This document shows positions 44,234 to 54,077 of a DNA stretch of 64,000 nt, piece after piece. The DNA is from Methylocella tundrae (GTDB taxonomy: Bacteria; Pseudomonadota; Alphaproteobacteria; Rhizobiales; Beijerinckiaceae): contig NZ_CP139089.1 of assembly GCF_038024855.1 (NCBI RefSeq), positions 2,046,001 through 2,110,000 on the forward strand, written 5' to 3'. Numbering within the stretch: the stretch's first letter is position 1; each line of letters begins with the position of its first letter. Below the pieces are notes generated by a model. It saw only the letters and a list, made by a program, of their open reading frames with translations. It ran no database searches and was not told where the DNA came from. The translations under genes and the position numbers were made by a program.

Positions 44234-45700
44234 ATGAGCCTGGCGCCAGCTGAATCAATCGAAGACATCAAGGCCCGGAACAAGGCCCTCATCAAGGAGG
44301 TCCTTGAAGTTTACCCGGAGAAGACCGCGAAACGGCGCGCCAAGCACCTTGGCACGTTCGAGGAAGGCAAGCCCGACTGCGGCGTTAAATCAAACATCAA
44401 GTCGATCCCCGGCGTTATGACGATTCGCGGCTGCGCTTATGCCGGCTCGAAGGGCGTCGTCTGGGGCCCGATCAAGGACATGATCCACATCAGTCACGGT
44501 CCTGTCGGCTGCGGACAATATTCCTGGGCCGCCCGCCGCAATTATTATATCGGCACGACCGGCGTCGACACCTTTGGCACGATGCAGTTCACCTCCGATT
44601 TCCAGGAAAAGGACATCGTGTTCGGCGGTGACAAGAAGCTCGCCGCGATCATGGATGAGATCCAGGTGCTGTTCCCGCTGAATAAGGGCATCACCGTTCA
44701 ATCGGAATGCCCGATCGGCCTGATCGGCGACGACATCGAGGCGGTTTCCAAGGCGAAGTCGAAGGAATACAACGGCAAGACGATCGTTCCCGTCCGTTGC
44801 GAAGGCTTCCGCGGCGTTTCCCAGTCTCTCGGCCACCACATCGCGAACGACGCCGTTCGCGACTGGGTGTTCGATAAGCAGGAGGGCAAGCCCGCCCGCT
44901 TCGAGTCGACTGACTACGACGTCGCAATCATCGGCGACTACAACATTGGCGGCGACGCCTGGTCCTCGCGCATCCTGCTCGAAGAGATGGGCCTTCGCGT
45001 TATCGCGCAATGGTCTGGCGACGGCACGATCGCCGAGCTCGAGGCGACCCCTAAAGCAAAGCTGAATGTGCTGCACTGCTACCGTTCGATGAACTACATC
45101 TCGCGCCACATGGAAGAAAAGTACGGGGTTCCGTGGGTCGAGTACAACTTCTTCGGACCGACCAAGATCGAGGAATCGTTGCGCAAGATCGCGAGCCATT
45201 TCGATGACAAGATCAAGGAAGGCGCAGAACGCGTCATCGCCAAGTACCGCGCTCTGACGGACGCCGTCATTGCGAAATACCGGCCGCGCCTCGAAGGCAA
45301 GACTGTGATGCTGTTCGTTGGCGGCCTGCGCCCGCGCCATGTCATCGGCGCTTACGAAGATCTCGGAATGGAGATCGTCGGAACGGGCTATGAATTCGGC
45401 CACAACGACGACTATCAGCGCACGACCCACTACGTGAAGGACGGCACGCTGATCTATGACGACGTGACCGGTTACGAATTCGAAAAATTCGTCGAAAAGG
45501 TCCAGCCCGATCTTGTCGGCTCGGGCATCAAGGAAAAATACGTGTTCCAGAAGATGGGCGTTCCTTTCCGCCAGATGCACTCCTGGGACTATTCCGGCCC
45601 CTATCACGGCTACGACGGCTTTGCGATCTTCGCGCGCGACATGGACATGGCGATCAACTCGCCCGTCTGGAAGCTCGCCAAGACACCTTGGGCCGCCTGA
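44234..45700 (+). CDS. nifD: Nitrogenase molybdenum-iron protein alpha chain NifD
   Basis: The 488-residue chain has the P-cluster cysteines in [18 protein letters not shown] and [11 protein letters not shown], the FeMo-cofactor cysteine in [10 protein letters not shown] and the cofactor histidine in MHSWDYSGP. With NifK it forms the alpha2beta2 MoFe protein that reduces N2. It follows nifH by 76 bases. All catalytic ligands are present. Confidence 0.99.
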   Translation: MSLAPAESIEDIKARNKALIKEVLEVYPEKTAKRRAKHLGTFEEGKPDCGVKSNIKSIPGVMTIRGCAYAGSKGVVWGPIKDMIHISHGPVGCGQYSWAARRNYYIGTTGVDTFGTMQFTSDFQEKDIVFGGDKKLAAIMDEIQVLFPLNKGITVQSECPIGLIGDDIEAVSKAKSKEYNGKTIVPVRCEGFRGVSQSLGHHIANDAVRDWVFDKQEGKPARFESTDYDVAIIGDYNIGGDAWSSRILLEEMGLRVIAQWSGDGTIAELEATPKAKLNVLHCYRSMNYISRHMEEKYGVPWVEYNFFGPTKIEESLRKIASHFDDKIKEGAERVIAKYRALTDAVIAKYRPRLEGKTVMLFVGGLRPRHVIGAYEDLGMEIVGTGYEFGHNDDYQRTTHYVKDGTLIYDDVTGYEFEKFVEKVQPDLVGSGIKEKYVFQKMGVPFRQMHSWDYSGPYHGYDGFAIFARDMDMAINSPVWKLAKTPWAA

Positions 45701-45712
45701 ACTGAACTCATC

Positions 45713-45738
45713 CCGCGCTCTCTTCGGTGAGAGCGCGG
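45713..45738. repeat. Perfect hairpin between nifD and nifK
   Basis: CCGCGCTCTC and GAGAGCGCGG form a perfect ten-pair stem with loop TTCGGT. It lies 12 bases after the nifD stop and 30 before the nifK start. Confidence 0.7.
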
Positions 45739-45769
45739 CTCCGACTGCGGAACTGGAAAAGGATCAACC

Positions 45770-47329
45770 ATGCCACAGAATCCTGACAACGTTCTCGACC
45801 ACTTCAACCTGTTCCGGCAGCCGGAATATAAGGAAATGTTCGAGAACAAGAAAAAGAACTTCGAGAACCCCGTCCCGGACAGCGAGCTCGAGCGCGTTCG
45901 CGAATGGACCAAGACCGACGAATATCGCGAGAAGAATTTCGCCCGCGAAGCGCTGACCGTCAATCCGGCCAAGGCCTGTCAGCCCCTCGGCGCCGTCTTC
46001 GCCGCTGTCGGCTTTGAAGGAACGATTCCCTTCGTTCATGGATCGCAGGGCTGCGTCGCCTACTACCGCAGTCATTTCTCCCGTCATTTCAAAGAACCGA
46101 CGTCCTGCGTCTCCTCGTCCATGACGGAAGACGCCGCCGTTTTCGGCGGCCTCAACAACATGATCGACGGCCTCGCCAACACCTACAACATGTATAAGCC
46201 GAAGATGATCGCGGTATCGACGACCTGCATGGCGGAAGTCATCGGCGACGATCTTAACGCCTTTATCAAGACAGCGAAGGAAAAGGGTTCGGTCCCGCAG
46301 GAATATGACGTTCCTTTCGCCCACACTCCGGCTTTCGTCGGCAGCCACATCACCGGCTACGATAATGTGATGAAGGGCGTTTTCGAACATTTCTGGGACG
46401 GCAAGGCGAAAACCGCGCCGGCGCTGCAGCGCGTGCCGAACGAGAAGATTAACTTCCTCGGCGGTTTCGACGGCTACACGGTCGGCAATTTGCGTGAAAT
46501 CAAGCGCATCTTCAAATCGATGGACGTCGAGTACACGATCCTCGGAGACAACAGCGACGTATGGGACACGCCGACGGACGGCGAGTTCCGCATGTATGAC
46601 GGCGGCACGACCCTCGAGGAAGCCGCCAATGCCCTGCACGCCAAGGCGACCATTTCGATGCAGGAATTCTGCACTGAAAAGACGCTGCCTTTCATCGCCT
46701 CGAAGGGCCAGGAGACTGTCGCCTTCAATCATCCGATCGGCGTGCGCGGAACGGATGCTTTTCTGATGGCCGTGTCGCGCATCACCGGCAAGCCGGTCTC
46801 CGCGGAGCTCACCCGTGAGCGCGGCCGTCTCGTGGACGCAATCGCGGATTCGAGCGCGCACATTCACGGCAAGAAATTCGCGATCTACGGCGATCCCGAT
46901 CTCTGCCTCGGCCTTGCCGCGTTCCTGCTCGAGCTCGGCGCCGAGCCGACCCATATTCTGTCCACCAACGGCGGCAAGGCATGGGCGGAAAGAGTCCAGG
47001 CGCTGCTCGACAGCTCGCCCTTCGGCAAGGACTGCCACGTCTATCCGAACAAGGATCTGTGGCACATGCGCTCGCTCCTGTTCACCGAGCCGGTCGATTT
47101 CCTCATCGGCAACACCTACGGCAAATATCTCGATCGCGACACCGGAACGCCGCTGATCCGCATCGGCTTCCCGATATTCGACCGGCACCACTATCACCGT
47201 TATCCGGTGTGGGGCTATCAGGGCGGCATGAATGTGCTGGTCTGGATCCTCGACAAGATCTTCGACGAGATCGACCGCAACACAAATGTCGTGGCGAAGT
47301 CGGACTACAGCTTCGACATCATTCGCTAA
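45770..47329 (+). CDS. nifK: Nitrogenase molybdenum-iron protein beta chain NifK
   Basis: The 519-residue chain contains the P-cluster cysteines in [24 protein letters not shown] and [13 protein letters not shown]. It pairs with NifD. It has the longer beta N-terminus ([20 protein letters not shown]) of group I nitrogenases. Confidence 0.99.
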   Translation: MPQNPDNVLDHFNLFRQPEYKEMFENKKKNFENPVPDSELERVREWTKTDEYREKNFAREALTVNPAKACQPLGAVFAAVGFEGTIPFVHGSQGCVAYYRSHFSRHFKEPTSCVSSSMTEDAAVFGGLNNMIDGLANTYNMYKPKMIAVSTTCMAEVIGDDLNAFIKTAKEKGSVPQEYDVPFAHTPAFVGSHITGYDNVMKGVFEHFWDGKAKTAPALQRVPNEKINFLGGFDGYTVGNLREIKRIFKSMDVEYTILGDNSDVWDTPTDGEFRMYDGGTTLEEAANALHAKATISMQEFCTEKTLPFIASKGQETVAFNHPIGVRGTDAFLMAVSRITGKPVSAELTRERGRLVDAIADSSAHIHGKKFAIYGDPDLCLGLAAFLLELGAEPTHILSTNGGKAWAERVQALLDSSPFGKDCHVYPNKDLWHMRSLLFTEPVDFLIGNTYGKYLDRDTGTPLIRIGFPIFDRHHYHRYPVWGYQGGMNVLVWILDKIFDEIDRNTNVVAKSDYSFDIIR

Positions 47330-47343
47330 TGAAAGAGTCTCCC

Positions 47344-47385
47344 GGTTCCATCGCGCCGGGCCTTGTCCCCGGTCGCGATGGAACC
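47344..47385. repeat. Strong hairpin between nifK and nifE
   Basis: GGTTCCATCGCG and CGCGATGGAACC form a perfect twelve-pair stem, extended inward by CCGGG/CCCGG with a one-base bulge. It lies 15 bases after nifK and likely reduces transcription into nifEN or protects the nifHDK message. Confidence 0.75.
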
Positions 47386-47497
47386 GCGGCGCCTGAAGCG
47401 CGACAGAAAAGAATGCGCAATTTGTCTGATCGAACGGCTCACCCGTGAAGAATGTTCCTCCGGGCGGGCGCGGCTCCGGGTTTCGAAGGAGGTCTCT

Positions 47498-48937
47498 ATG
47501 ACGTCGTTGGCGAATACCGTTCAGGAAGTCTTCAACGAGCCTGCCTGCGCGAAGAATCAGGCGAAGTCCGAGAAAGAGCGCAAGAAGGGTTGCACCAAGC
47601 AATTGCAGCCGGGCGCCGCCGCCGGGGGCTGCGCCTTCGACGGCGCGAAAATCGCGCTACAGCCGATCACCGACGTCGCGCATCTTGTGCACGGTCCGAT
47701 CGCCTGCGAGGGAAATTCCTGGGACAATCGCGGCGCCAAATCGTCCGGCTCTCAGCTCTATCGCACCGGCTTTACGACAGACATTAACGAAACCGACGTC
47801 ATCTTTGGCGGCGAGAAGCATCTCTTTAAGTCGATCAAGGAGATCATCGAGAAATATGACCCGCCGGCCGTCTTCGTCTATCAGACTTGCGTGCCCGCGA
47901 TGATCGGCGACGACATCGGCGCAGTCTGCAAGGCCGCCGCCGCGAAATTCAACAAGCCTGTCATTCCGGTGATCTCTCCTGGCTTTGTTGGTCCAAAGAA
48001 CCTTGGCAACAAGCTTGCGGGCGAAGCGATCCTCGATCACGTCATTGGAACGATTGAGCCCGAATATACGACGCCCTATGACATCAACATTATCGGCGAA
48101 TACAATCTCTCCGGCGAATTGTGGCAGGTGAAGCCTCTGTTCGACGAGCTTGGCGTCCGTATCCTTTCCTGCATCTCAGGCGATGCGAAATATAAGGAAG
48201 TCGCCTGGTCGCATCGCGCCAAGGCGGCGATGATGGTCTGCTCCAAGGCGATGATCAACGTCGCGCGGAAAATGGAGGAGCGCTACGATATCCCCTTCTT
48301 CGAGGGCTCTTTCTACGGCATCGAGGACACCAGCGATTCCCTGCGCGAAATTGCCCGCCTCCTGATCGAGAAGGGGGCTCCCGACGAATTGATGGTCCGA
48401 ACCGAGGCGGCGATCGCGCGTGAGGAGGCTAGAGCGTGGGCGTCGATCGAGCCCTATAAGGCCCGGCTCAAGGGCAAACGCGTTCTCCTCATCACTGGTG
48501 GAGTCAAATCCTGGTCGGTGGTCGCGGCGCTGCAGGAAGCGGGTTGTGAACTGGTCGGCACCAGCGTCAAAAAATCGACGAAAGAGGACAAGGAAAAGAT
48601 CAAGGAGCTGATGGGTCAGGATGCTCATATGATCGACGACATGACCCCGCGCGAAATGTACAAAATGCTGAAAGACGCGCGCGCCGACATCATGTTATCG
48701 GGCGGACGCTCGCAGTTCATTTCACTGAAAGCGAAGATGCCGTGGCTCGACATCAATCAGGAGCGTCACCACGCCTATATGGGCTATGTCGGCATGGCCG
48801 AGCTCGTCAAGGAGATCGATAAGGCGCTCTACAATCCCGTGTGGGAGCAGGCGCGCCGCCCCGCTCCCTGGGATGACGCCAACGCTCCCGTCGATCCCTT
48901 TGGCGACGTCGACGGCATGGCCGTCGCGGCCGAGTGA
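47498..48937 (+). CDS. nifE: FeMo-cofactor scaffold protein NifE
   Basis: The 479-residue protein is NifD-like: [49 protein letters not shown]. With NifN it holds the cofactor precursor while molybdenum and homocitrate are added. The N-terminus has [19 protein letters not shown] at 47498 follows GAAGGAGGTCTCT. Confidence 0.98.
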   Translation: MTSLANTVQEVFNEPACAKNQAKSEKERKKGCTKQLQPGAAAGGCAFDGAKIALQPITDVAHLVHGPIACEGNSWDNRGAKSSGSQLYRTGFTTDINETDVIFGGEKHLFKSIKEIIEKYDPPAVFVYQTCVPAMIGDDIGAVCKAAAAKFNKPVIPVISPGFVGPKNLGNKLAGEAILDHVIGTIEPEYTTPYDINIIGEYNLSGELWQVKPLFDELGVRILSCISGDAKYKEVAWSHRAKAAMMVCSKAMINVARKMEERYDIPFFEGSFYGIEDTSDSLREIARLLIEKGAPDELMVRTEAAIAREEARAWASIEPYKARLKGKRVLLITGGVKSWSVVAALQEAGCELVGTSVKKSTKEDKEKIKELMGQDAHMIDDMTPREMYKMLKDARADIMLSGGRSQFISLKAKMPWLDINQERHHAYMGYVGMAELVKEIDKALYNPVWEQARRPAPWDDANAPVDPFGDVDGMAVAAE

Positions 48938-48948
48938 GGGCGACGGCC

Positions 48949-50319
48949 ATGGCGACGGTCCGAAAATCGTCCAAGTCCTGCACGGTCAATCCGCTGAAGA
49001 TGAGCCAGCCGATGGGCGGCGCGATGGCTTTCATGGGGATCAAGGACTGCATGCCGATGCTGCATGGATCGCAAGGCTGCACGTCCTTCGGCCTCGTGCT
49101 TCTCGTCCGCCACTTCCGTGAGGCCATTCCGTTGCAAACCACGGCGATGAGCGAGGTAGCGACGATCCTCGGCGGCCTTGAAAACGTCGAACAGGCGATC
49201 GTCAACATCGTGAAAAAAGGCAAGCCGGCAATGATCGGCATTTGCTCGACCGGCGTCACCGAAACGAAAGGCGATGACGTCGACGGCTACATCCGTCTCA
49301 TTCGCAACAGGCATCCGGAGTTTGCCGATGTCGAACTTGTCTATGTTTCGACGCCTGATTTCAAGGACGCTTTTCAGGACGGCTGGCCAAAGACGGTTCT
49401 GAAGCTGATTGAAGGTCTCGTGCCGGAAGATCGCGACGGCGTCGTGCGCGATCCGCGCCGCGTCAATGTCCTGCCGGGTTGTCACCTGACGCCGGGGGAT
49501 CTCGACGAATTCCGCGATATCGTCGAGGACTTCGGCCTGCTGCCCTATTTCGTACCGGATCTCTCCGGCTCGCTTGATGGGCATATCCCGGACGACTTTA
49601 CCTCGACGACGCTTGGCGGCTCATCCGTCGAAGATATCAGGACGATGGGACGCGCCACTCTGACGATCGCGCTCGGCGAGCAGATGCGCGGTCCCGCCGA
49701 AGTGCTCGAGCGCCGGACCGGCACGCCATTCCATCTCTTCGACAGGCTGACGGGGCTTGGCCCCAACGACGAGCTCATGAGCCTGTTGTCCCGCATCAGC
49801 GGCCGTCCGGTTCCTCTCAAATACCGGCGCCAGCGCGGCCAGCTTGTCGACGCCATGCTCGACGGACATTTCTTTTTCGGCGGCAAGCGGATTGCGATCG
49901 GCGCCGAACCGGATCTCCTTTGGAACATCGCCGGCTGGATGACGGATCTCGGCTGCAAGATCGCCGCCGCCGTGACGACCACCGAATCGCCCGTGCTCGA
50001 GCGTCTTCCGGTCGAAACCGTGCTGATCGGAGACCTCGAAGACCTCGAATCGGCAGCCGTTGGATGTGATCTCCTCGTCACCCATTCGCACGGGCGCCAA
50101 GCCGCCGAACGTCTCAACATCCCATTCTTTCGCGCAGGCGTGCCGATGTTCGACCGCCTCGGCGCGGCGCACGAAATCTCGGTCGGCTATCGCGGCTCGC
50201 GCGATCTCATCTTCGAGGTCGGAAACATGTTCATCGCGGCAGGCCATGAACCCACTCCGGACAGTTGGCGGACGGAGCCCGCCCCCTCCGAAGTCGGCCT
50301 CCCTATTCCGGCGCATTAG
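48949..50319 (+). CDS. nifN: FeMo-cofactor scaffold protein NifN
   Basis: The 456-residue protein is NifK-like: SCTVNPLKMSQPMGGAMAFM, LHGSQGCTSFG and ICSTGVTETKGDDVDG. ATG at 48949 gives MATVRKSSKSC; a GTG at 48934 overlapping the nifE stop is an alternative. It pairs with NifE. The C-terminal half contains GCHLTPGDLDEFRD. Confidence 0.97.
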   Translation: MATVRKSSKSCTVNPLKMSQPMGGAMAFMGIKDCMPMLHGSQGCTSFGLVLLVRHFREAIPLQTTAMSEVATILGGLENVEQAIVNIVKKGKPAMIGICSTGVTETKGDDVDGYIRLIRNRHPEFADVELVYVSTPDFKDAFQDGWPKTVLKLIEGLVPEDRDGVVRDPRRVNVLPGCHLTPGDLDEFRDIVEDFGLLPYFVPDLSGSLDGHIPDDFTSTTLGGSSVEDIRTMGRATLTIALGEQMRGPAEVLERRTGTPFHLFDRLTGLGPNDELMSLLSRISGRPVPLKYRRQRGQLVDAMLDGHFFFGGKRIAIGAEPDLLWNIAGWMTDLGCKIAAAVTTTESPVLERLPVETVLIGDLEDLESAAVGCDLLVTHSHGRQAAERLNIPFFRAGVPMFDRLGAAHEISVGYRGSRDLIFEVGNMFIAAGHEPTPDSWRTEPAPSEVGLPIPAH

Positions 50320-50363
50320 GCAAGCATCGTCACAGGCAAGGGCTCAGACAAAATGGAGGCGTT

Positions 50364-50765
50364 ATGAAAGTCGCATTCGCAACCCAGGATCTGAAGCGGG
50401 TCGACGCCCATTTCGGCTGGGCCAAGAACATCATGGTCTACGATGTCACGCCCGATGGCCACACATTCGTCGAAACCTTCGAGTTCCAGGGCGATCTGCA
50501 GGAAGACGGCAACGAGGACAAGCTGGGACCGAAGCTCGACGCGATCAAGGATTGCACGATTCTTTATGTCGCTGCGATCGGCGGATCAGGCGCGGCGCGC
50601 GTCGTCGCCCAGAATATCCATCCGATGAAGGTCAATCAGCCGGAAGAAATCCCGGGCCTGCTCGACAAGCTGCAGGTCGTGCTCAAGGGCGCGCCTCCGC
50701 CATGGCTGCGCAAGGTCATGATGAAGGGTCAGGAACGCAAGTTCGAATTCGAGGAAGAGGTGTAA
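50364..50765 (+). CDS. nifX: Nitrogenase cofactor carrier NifX
   Basis: The 133-residue protein begins [21 protein letters not shown], the dinitrogenase-cofactor-binding fold, with [20 protein letters not shown] core (here [16 protein letters not shown]). It carries NifB-co or cofactor intermediates to NifEN. ATG follows ATGGAGGCGTT. Confidence 0.97.
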   Translation: MKVAFATQDLKRVDAHFGWAKNIMVYDVTPDGHTFVETFEFQGDLQEDGNEDKLGPKLDAIKDCTILYVAAIGGSGAARVVAQNIHPMKVNQPEEIPGLLDKLQVVLKGAPPPWLRKVMMKGQERKFEFEEEV

Positions 50766-50766
50766 G

Positions 50767-51234
50767 ATGGTTGAGGCAATGACCCTCGCGAGCGAGGCGG
50801 CGATCGACACGCCGTTCGTCAAGGAGCTTATCAAGCAATGGCGGGCGCAGGACACGCACGGCGCCTGGGACAGAAAGAGCGATCTTGATTTGCTGGCGCC
50901 CTACATCATCGACAAGGAAGCGCGCCGCCAGATCCCGATCATCGGCGACCCGGATCCCGAGACGCTGTGGCGGCTGGAGCTCTTCTACAACGCGGTCGGC
51001 CTTGCGATCGAGCGGGGGACGGGCGCGATGGTGTCGCCGATGATGAAAATGAGCCACGAGGGCTTCGGTCGCCTGGTTCTCATGGCTGGCCGGCTCGTCG
51101 TCGTCAACAAGCAGTTGCGCGACGTACATCGCTTCGGCTTCCCGACGCTGGAGAAACTCGCCGAGGAAGGCGCGAAACACGTGCAGGCCGGAATCGAGAT
51201 GATCCAGAAGTATCCCGAAGTCGTGAATTACTAG
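50767..51234 (+). CDS. NifX-associated nitrogen fixation protein (DUF269)
   Basis: The 155-residue protein has [39 protein letters not shown] and [20 protein letters not shown], the DUF269 signature. It always follows nifX and has no proven function. It begins one base after nifX. Confidence 0.95.
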   Translation: MVEAMTLASEAAIDTPFVKELIKQWRAQDTHGAWDRKSDLDLLAPYIIDKEARRQIPIIGDPDPETLWRLELFYNAVGLAIERGTGAMVSPMMKMSHEGFGRLVLMAGRLVVVNKQLRDVHRFGFPTLEKLAEEGAKHVQAGIEMIQKYPEVVNY

Positions 51235-51249
51235 AGCCCGTTTGACGCG

Positions 51250-51282
51250 TGTTCTCCAAGGCGTTCGCCGCCTTGGAGAACA
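51250..51282. repeat. Perfect fourteen-pair hairpin after the DUF269 gene
   Basis: TGTTCTCCAAGGCG and CGCCTTGGAGAACA form a perfect stem around TTCGC, extendable by wobble pairs. It lies in the 72 bases before the DUF683 gene and may set the ratio of upstream to downstream mRNA. Confidence 0.75.
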
Positions 51283-51306
51283 TGTGAGCAATCGAAGGAG
51301 GAAGCC

Positions 51307-51507
51307 GTGAGCTCCATCGAAGAAGTGAAGGCCGAGATCAAGAAACTGTCGCCCAGGGCGACGAACATGAAGATGGCGTTGCACGATCTATCCGAGGACC
51401 TGCCAATCAACTGGACCAGCATCATGACCGTCGCTCAGCAGGCCCATGACGCCTATGCGGCGCTCGAGGCGGCCCGCGCAAAGCTCAAGGCCCTGGAGGA
51501 AGCGTGA
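51307..51507 (+). CDS. CCE_0567-type small metalloprotein (DUF683)
   Basis: The 66-residue protein starts with GTG (MSSIEEVKAEIKKLSPRATN) and has DLSEDLPINWTSIMTVAQQAH, the DUF683 signature of small helical nif-cluster proteins. Its stop overlaps the ATG of fdxB region (GTGATG). Confidence 0.93.
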   Translation: MSSIEEVKAEIKKLSPRATNMKMALHDLSEDLPINWTSIMTVAQQAHDAYAALEAARAKLKALEEA

Positions 51508-51824
51508 TGGCGGAACATAAGACCCGCGACGGCTCGAGCTGGACGCCTTCCTATCTCACCGCCATCGACCCCGTCACATGCATCGGCTGCGGCCGGTGCT
51601 TCAAGGTTTGTCCGCAAGGCGTGATGACGCTCTACGGCGTCGACGAAGACGGCAAGATCCTCGGCGTCGTAACGCAGGACGATGACGATGACTTCGATGG
51701 AGACCTCAATCGAAAGATCATGGCTGTGGAACATGCCGGTTCATGCATCGGCTGCAACGCCTGTTCGCGAGTCTGCCCCAAGAACTGCCAGACTCACGTG
51801 GCGGCGGATGCTCTTCCGGCGTGA
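51507..51824 (+). CDS. fdxB: nif-specific ferredoxin III (FdxB)
   Basis: The 105-residue ferredoxin has CIGCGRCFKVCP and CIGCNACSRVCP, separated by an acidic loop (TQDDDDDFDGDL). It carries two 4Fe-4S clusters. FdxB sits with nifX-DUF269 in many diazotrophs and supports cofactor assembly or electron supply. The ATG at 51507 overlaps the preceding stop by one base. Confidence 0.95.
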   Translation: MAEHKTRDGSSWTPSYLTAIDPVTCIGCGRCFKVCPQGVMTLYGVDEDGKILGVVTQDDDDDFDGDLNRKIMAVEHAGSCIGCNACSRVCPKNCQTHVAADALPA

Positions 51825-51829
51825 GCGCG

Positions 51830-52507
51830 ATGGCCGCGATGCCGGAGCAAGGCGTGCCGCCCGCATCCGCGGCCGAGCCCGCGCCCGAGCCCGCCAGCCT
51901 CTATCGCTCTCTCCTCAGCGCGCCGACGCCATGCTCCATCGCGGCGCCGTTTACGGCTCACGTCTTCGCGTGCATTCTTTCCATTGGGATTTTCGACGCC
52001 TATCAGAATGAGACCTCGGTCAGCGCGGCGATCGGACTGAATCGCGCCGAGATCGAAGCGTTGACGCGCAACTGGCTCCCCGCCGCCTCCGCTCACATTG
52101 ATCTTCGCGCGGAGCCGGAAACAGCGCCCTTCGATGATGAGGAAGAGCAGCTGCAAGGCCTGCTGACCTCGCATCAGGCGGACGCCGCGCCCGAAAGCGT
52201 CTGGCTCACGGCGATTGTTACGCGCCGTTCGATGCTGGACAATCATCTCTGGCAGGATCTCGGACTTTTCGATCGGGGCGATCTCAATCGACTGATGAGC
52301 GAGCGCTATCCCGTCATCGCGGTGAGAAACGCCTCCAATATGAAATGGAAGAAGTTTCTCTATCGCTCACTTTGCGAGATGGAAGGCTTCACGCTATGCA
52401 CCGCGCCAAGCTGTCAGGAATGTAGCGATTTCGACAATTGCTTTGGCGATGAATCGGGCGAAAGCTCCCTCGCCCGAATCCGCCGCGATCTGTCGCGCGC
52501 GGTCTGA
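51830..52507 (+). CDS. nifQ: Molybdenum donor protein NifQ
   Basis: The 225-residue protein ends with the NifQ cysteine motif CTAPSCQECSDFDNC (C-x5-C-x2-C-x5-C), which binds an Mo-Fe-S cluster. Earlier conserved parts are HVFACILSIGIFDAYQNE and NHLWQDLGLFDRGDLNRLM. NifQ supplies molybdenum to NifEN for cofactor synthesis. The start is ATG at 51830 or a GTG at 51821 that overlaps the fdxB stop. Confidence 0.95.
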   Translation: MAAMPEQGVPPASAAEPAPEPASLYRSLLSAPTPCSIAAPFTAHVFACILSIGIFDAYQNETSVSAAIGLNRAEIEALTRNWLPAASAHIDLRAEPETAPFDDEEEQLQGLLTSHQADAAPESVWLTAIVTRRSMLDNHLWQDLGLFDRGDLNRLMSERYPVIAVRNASNMKWKKFLYRSLCEMEGFTLCTAPSCQECSDFDNCFGDESGESSLARIRRDLSRAV

Positions 52508-52561
52508 CCCGCCATTCGGCTTCCGGGCTTCGATGCGCGGCTTTCTCCAGGCCATGCGCTT

Positions 52562-52577
52562 TGTCGCAATCCCGACA
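52562..52577. promoter_or_regulatory. NifA upstream activator site for nif-iscA/nifU
   Basis: TGT-CGCAATCCCG-ACA is an exact match, about 70-80 bases upstream of the -24 element. Confidence 0.88.
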
Positions 52578-52642
52578 ATTGATTGAATTCAGACACTTCC
52601 CCGCCGATGCGCTAATCGTAGTCTTTCCAATACGTTAGCGCA

Positions 52643-52657
52643 TGGCACGCGTATTGC
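52643..52657 (+). promoter_or_regulatory. Sigma-54 promoter of the nif-iscA-nifUSV-fix operon
   Basis: TGGCACG-CGTA-TTGC is a perfect -24/-12 sequence. The predicted start is near 52668, 33 bases before the first gene. No further promoter of this type was seen up to fixX, so ten genes may be one transcript. Confidence 0.93.
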
Positions 52658-52700
52658 GAAACGCCGCCTGAAACATCTGCAAACGCAAGGGAATTCCACC

Positions 52701-53021
52701 ATGATCCAGCTTACGGACGGTGCAGTGAATGCGGTGCGGTCGGCGATCGAGGGAGCGGGTCAGCCGGTAGAAGGGCTTCGCATCATGGTTGAGGCAGGCG
52801 GGTGCGCCGGCATGAAATATATGATGGGGCTGGTCGCCGATGTGAACCCGAGCGACATTGTCGTCGAGCGTGACGGCGTCAAGGTCTACGTCGACGAAGC
52901 GAGCCTTTTGCACCTCGAAGGAACGACGGTCGACTTCGTGATGGGTCTCGAAGGATCCGGCTTTACGTTCGACAATCCGAAGGCCACGGCCAGCTGCTCC
53001 TGCGGCAAATCCTTTAGCTGA
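52701..53021 (+). CDS. nif-specific A-type iron-sulphur carrier (IscA/HesB)
   Basis: The 106-residue protein has VEAGGCAGMKYMMGL with Cys35 and a C-terminal SCSCGKSF, the three cysteines of A-type carriers. It transfers clusters made by NifU/NifS. It is the first gene after the promoter and precedes nifU. Confidence 0.95.
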   Translation: MIQLTDGAVNAVRSAIEGAGQPVEGLRIMVEAGGCAGMKYMMGLVADVNPSDIVVERDGVKVYVDEASLLHLEGTTVDFVMGLEGSGFTFDNPKATASCSCGKSFS

Positions 53022-53044
53022 GCACCGACGCGCGGGGAATGGCC

Positions 53045-54067
53045 ATGTGGGACTACAGCGAGAAGGTCAAGGACCACTTCTTCAATCCGAAGAACGCCGG
53101 CGTTCTTGACGGCGCCAACGCTGTCGGCGAGGTCGGCGCACTGTCCTGCGGCGACGCGCTGAAGCTGATGCTGAAAGTCGATCCGGTGACGCAGGTGATC
53201 ATCGACGCGCGGTTCCAGACGTTTGGCTGCGGTTCCGCGATCGCATCTTCGTCGGCGCTGACTGAACTCGTCATCGGTAAGACTCTCGATGAATCGGCGA
53301 CGCTGTCCAATCAGGATATCGCCAACTTTCTCGGCGGCCTGCCGCCTGAAAAAATGCATTGCTCAGTGCTGGGATACGAGGCGCTGCAAGCCGCCATCGC
53401 CAATTATCGCGGCGAGCCCTGGGCCGAAAGTCTCGACAATGGGGCCCTCGTCTGCAAATGCCTCGGCATCGAGGAAGGCGTCATCAAGCGTGCGATCAAG
53501 ACGAACAAGCTGACGAGCATCGAGCAAGTGACGGCCTACACAAAGGCTGGAAGCAATTGCCTCACATGTTTTGATCAGATCGAAGAGATTCTCGCCAATG
53601 TCAACGAAGAGCTCGTCGCCGAGGGGCTGATCGCTGAGCGTGACGCCTATCGAACGAGGGAGTCCATCGCCTTCGAGATCAACACAAAAGCCAAGGTCGC
53701 GGCAAAGGTTCAGCAGGCGGCGTCCCAGCCTGCGAAAAGCGAAATAACCGCGGTCATGCAGAGTTCGCCGCTGGCCCCCTCGCCACTGCCGCCGGTCAGC
53801 TCCGGAATGACAAACCTGCAAAGGATCAAGCTGATCGAAGAGACGATTGAGGAACTGCGGCCCTTCCTGCGCAAGGACGGCGGCGACTGTGAACTCGTCG
53901 ACGTCGATGGCTCGAACATCCTCGTGAAGATGTCCGGCGCGTGCGTCCTCTGCAAGCTTTCGAGCGCGACGATCACCGGAATCCAGGAGCGGCTGGTGGC
54001 CAAGCTCGGCGTCCCCTTGCGCGTCATTCCCGTCGGCAAAGGCGCTTTCGGCAAGGCCGGACATTGA
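53045..54067 (+). CDS. nifU: Iron-sulphur scaffold NifU
   Basis: The 340-residue protein has all three NifU domains: an IscU-like N-terminus (MWDYSEKVKDHFFNPKNAG with cysteines in ALSCGD, FGCGSA and MHCSV), a central 2Fe-2S ferredoxin-like domain (CKCLG and NCLTCFDQ), and a C-terminal Nfu domain (SGACVLCKLSSATITG). A Pro/Ser-rich linker joins the last two. It builds clusters for nitrogenase. ATG at 53045 is preferred over 53039. Confidence 0.98.
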   Translation: MWDYSEKVKDHFFNPKNAGVLDGANAVGEVGALSCGDALKLMLKVDPVTQVIIDARFQTFGCGSAIASSSALTELVIGKTLDESATLSNQDIANFLGGLPPEKMHCSVLGYEALQAAIANYRGEPWAESLDNGALVCKCLGIEEGVIKRAIKTNKLTSIEQVTAYTKAGSNCLTCFDQIEEILANVNEELVAEGLIAERDAYRTRESIAFEINTKAKVAAKVQQAASQPAKSEITAVMQSSPLAPSPLPPVSSGMTNLQRIKLIEETIEELRPFLRKDGGDCELVDVDGSNILVKMSGACVLCKLSSATITGIQERLVAKLGVPLRVIPVGKGAFGKAGH

Positions 54068-54077
54068 GGAGAGAACC

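Noticed and set aside
45764..47602. 612-residue minus-strand open frame opposite nifK
   Set aside because: Antisense shadow of nifK; the same applies to long frames opposite nifB (34811-36364), nifD (44390-45607) and the ATP-grasp gene (161-1459, 1715-2665).
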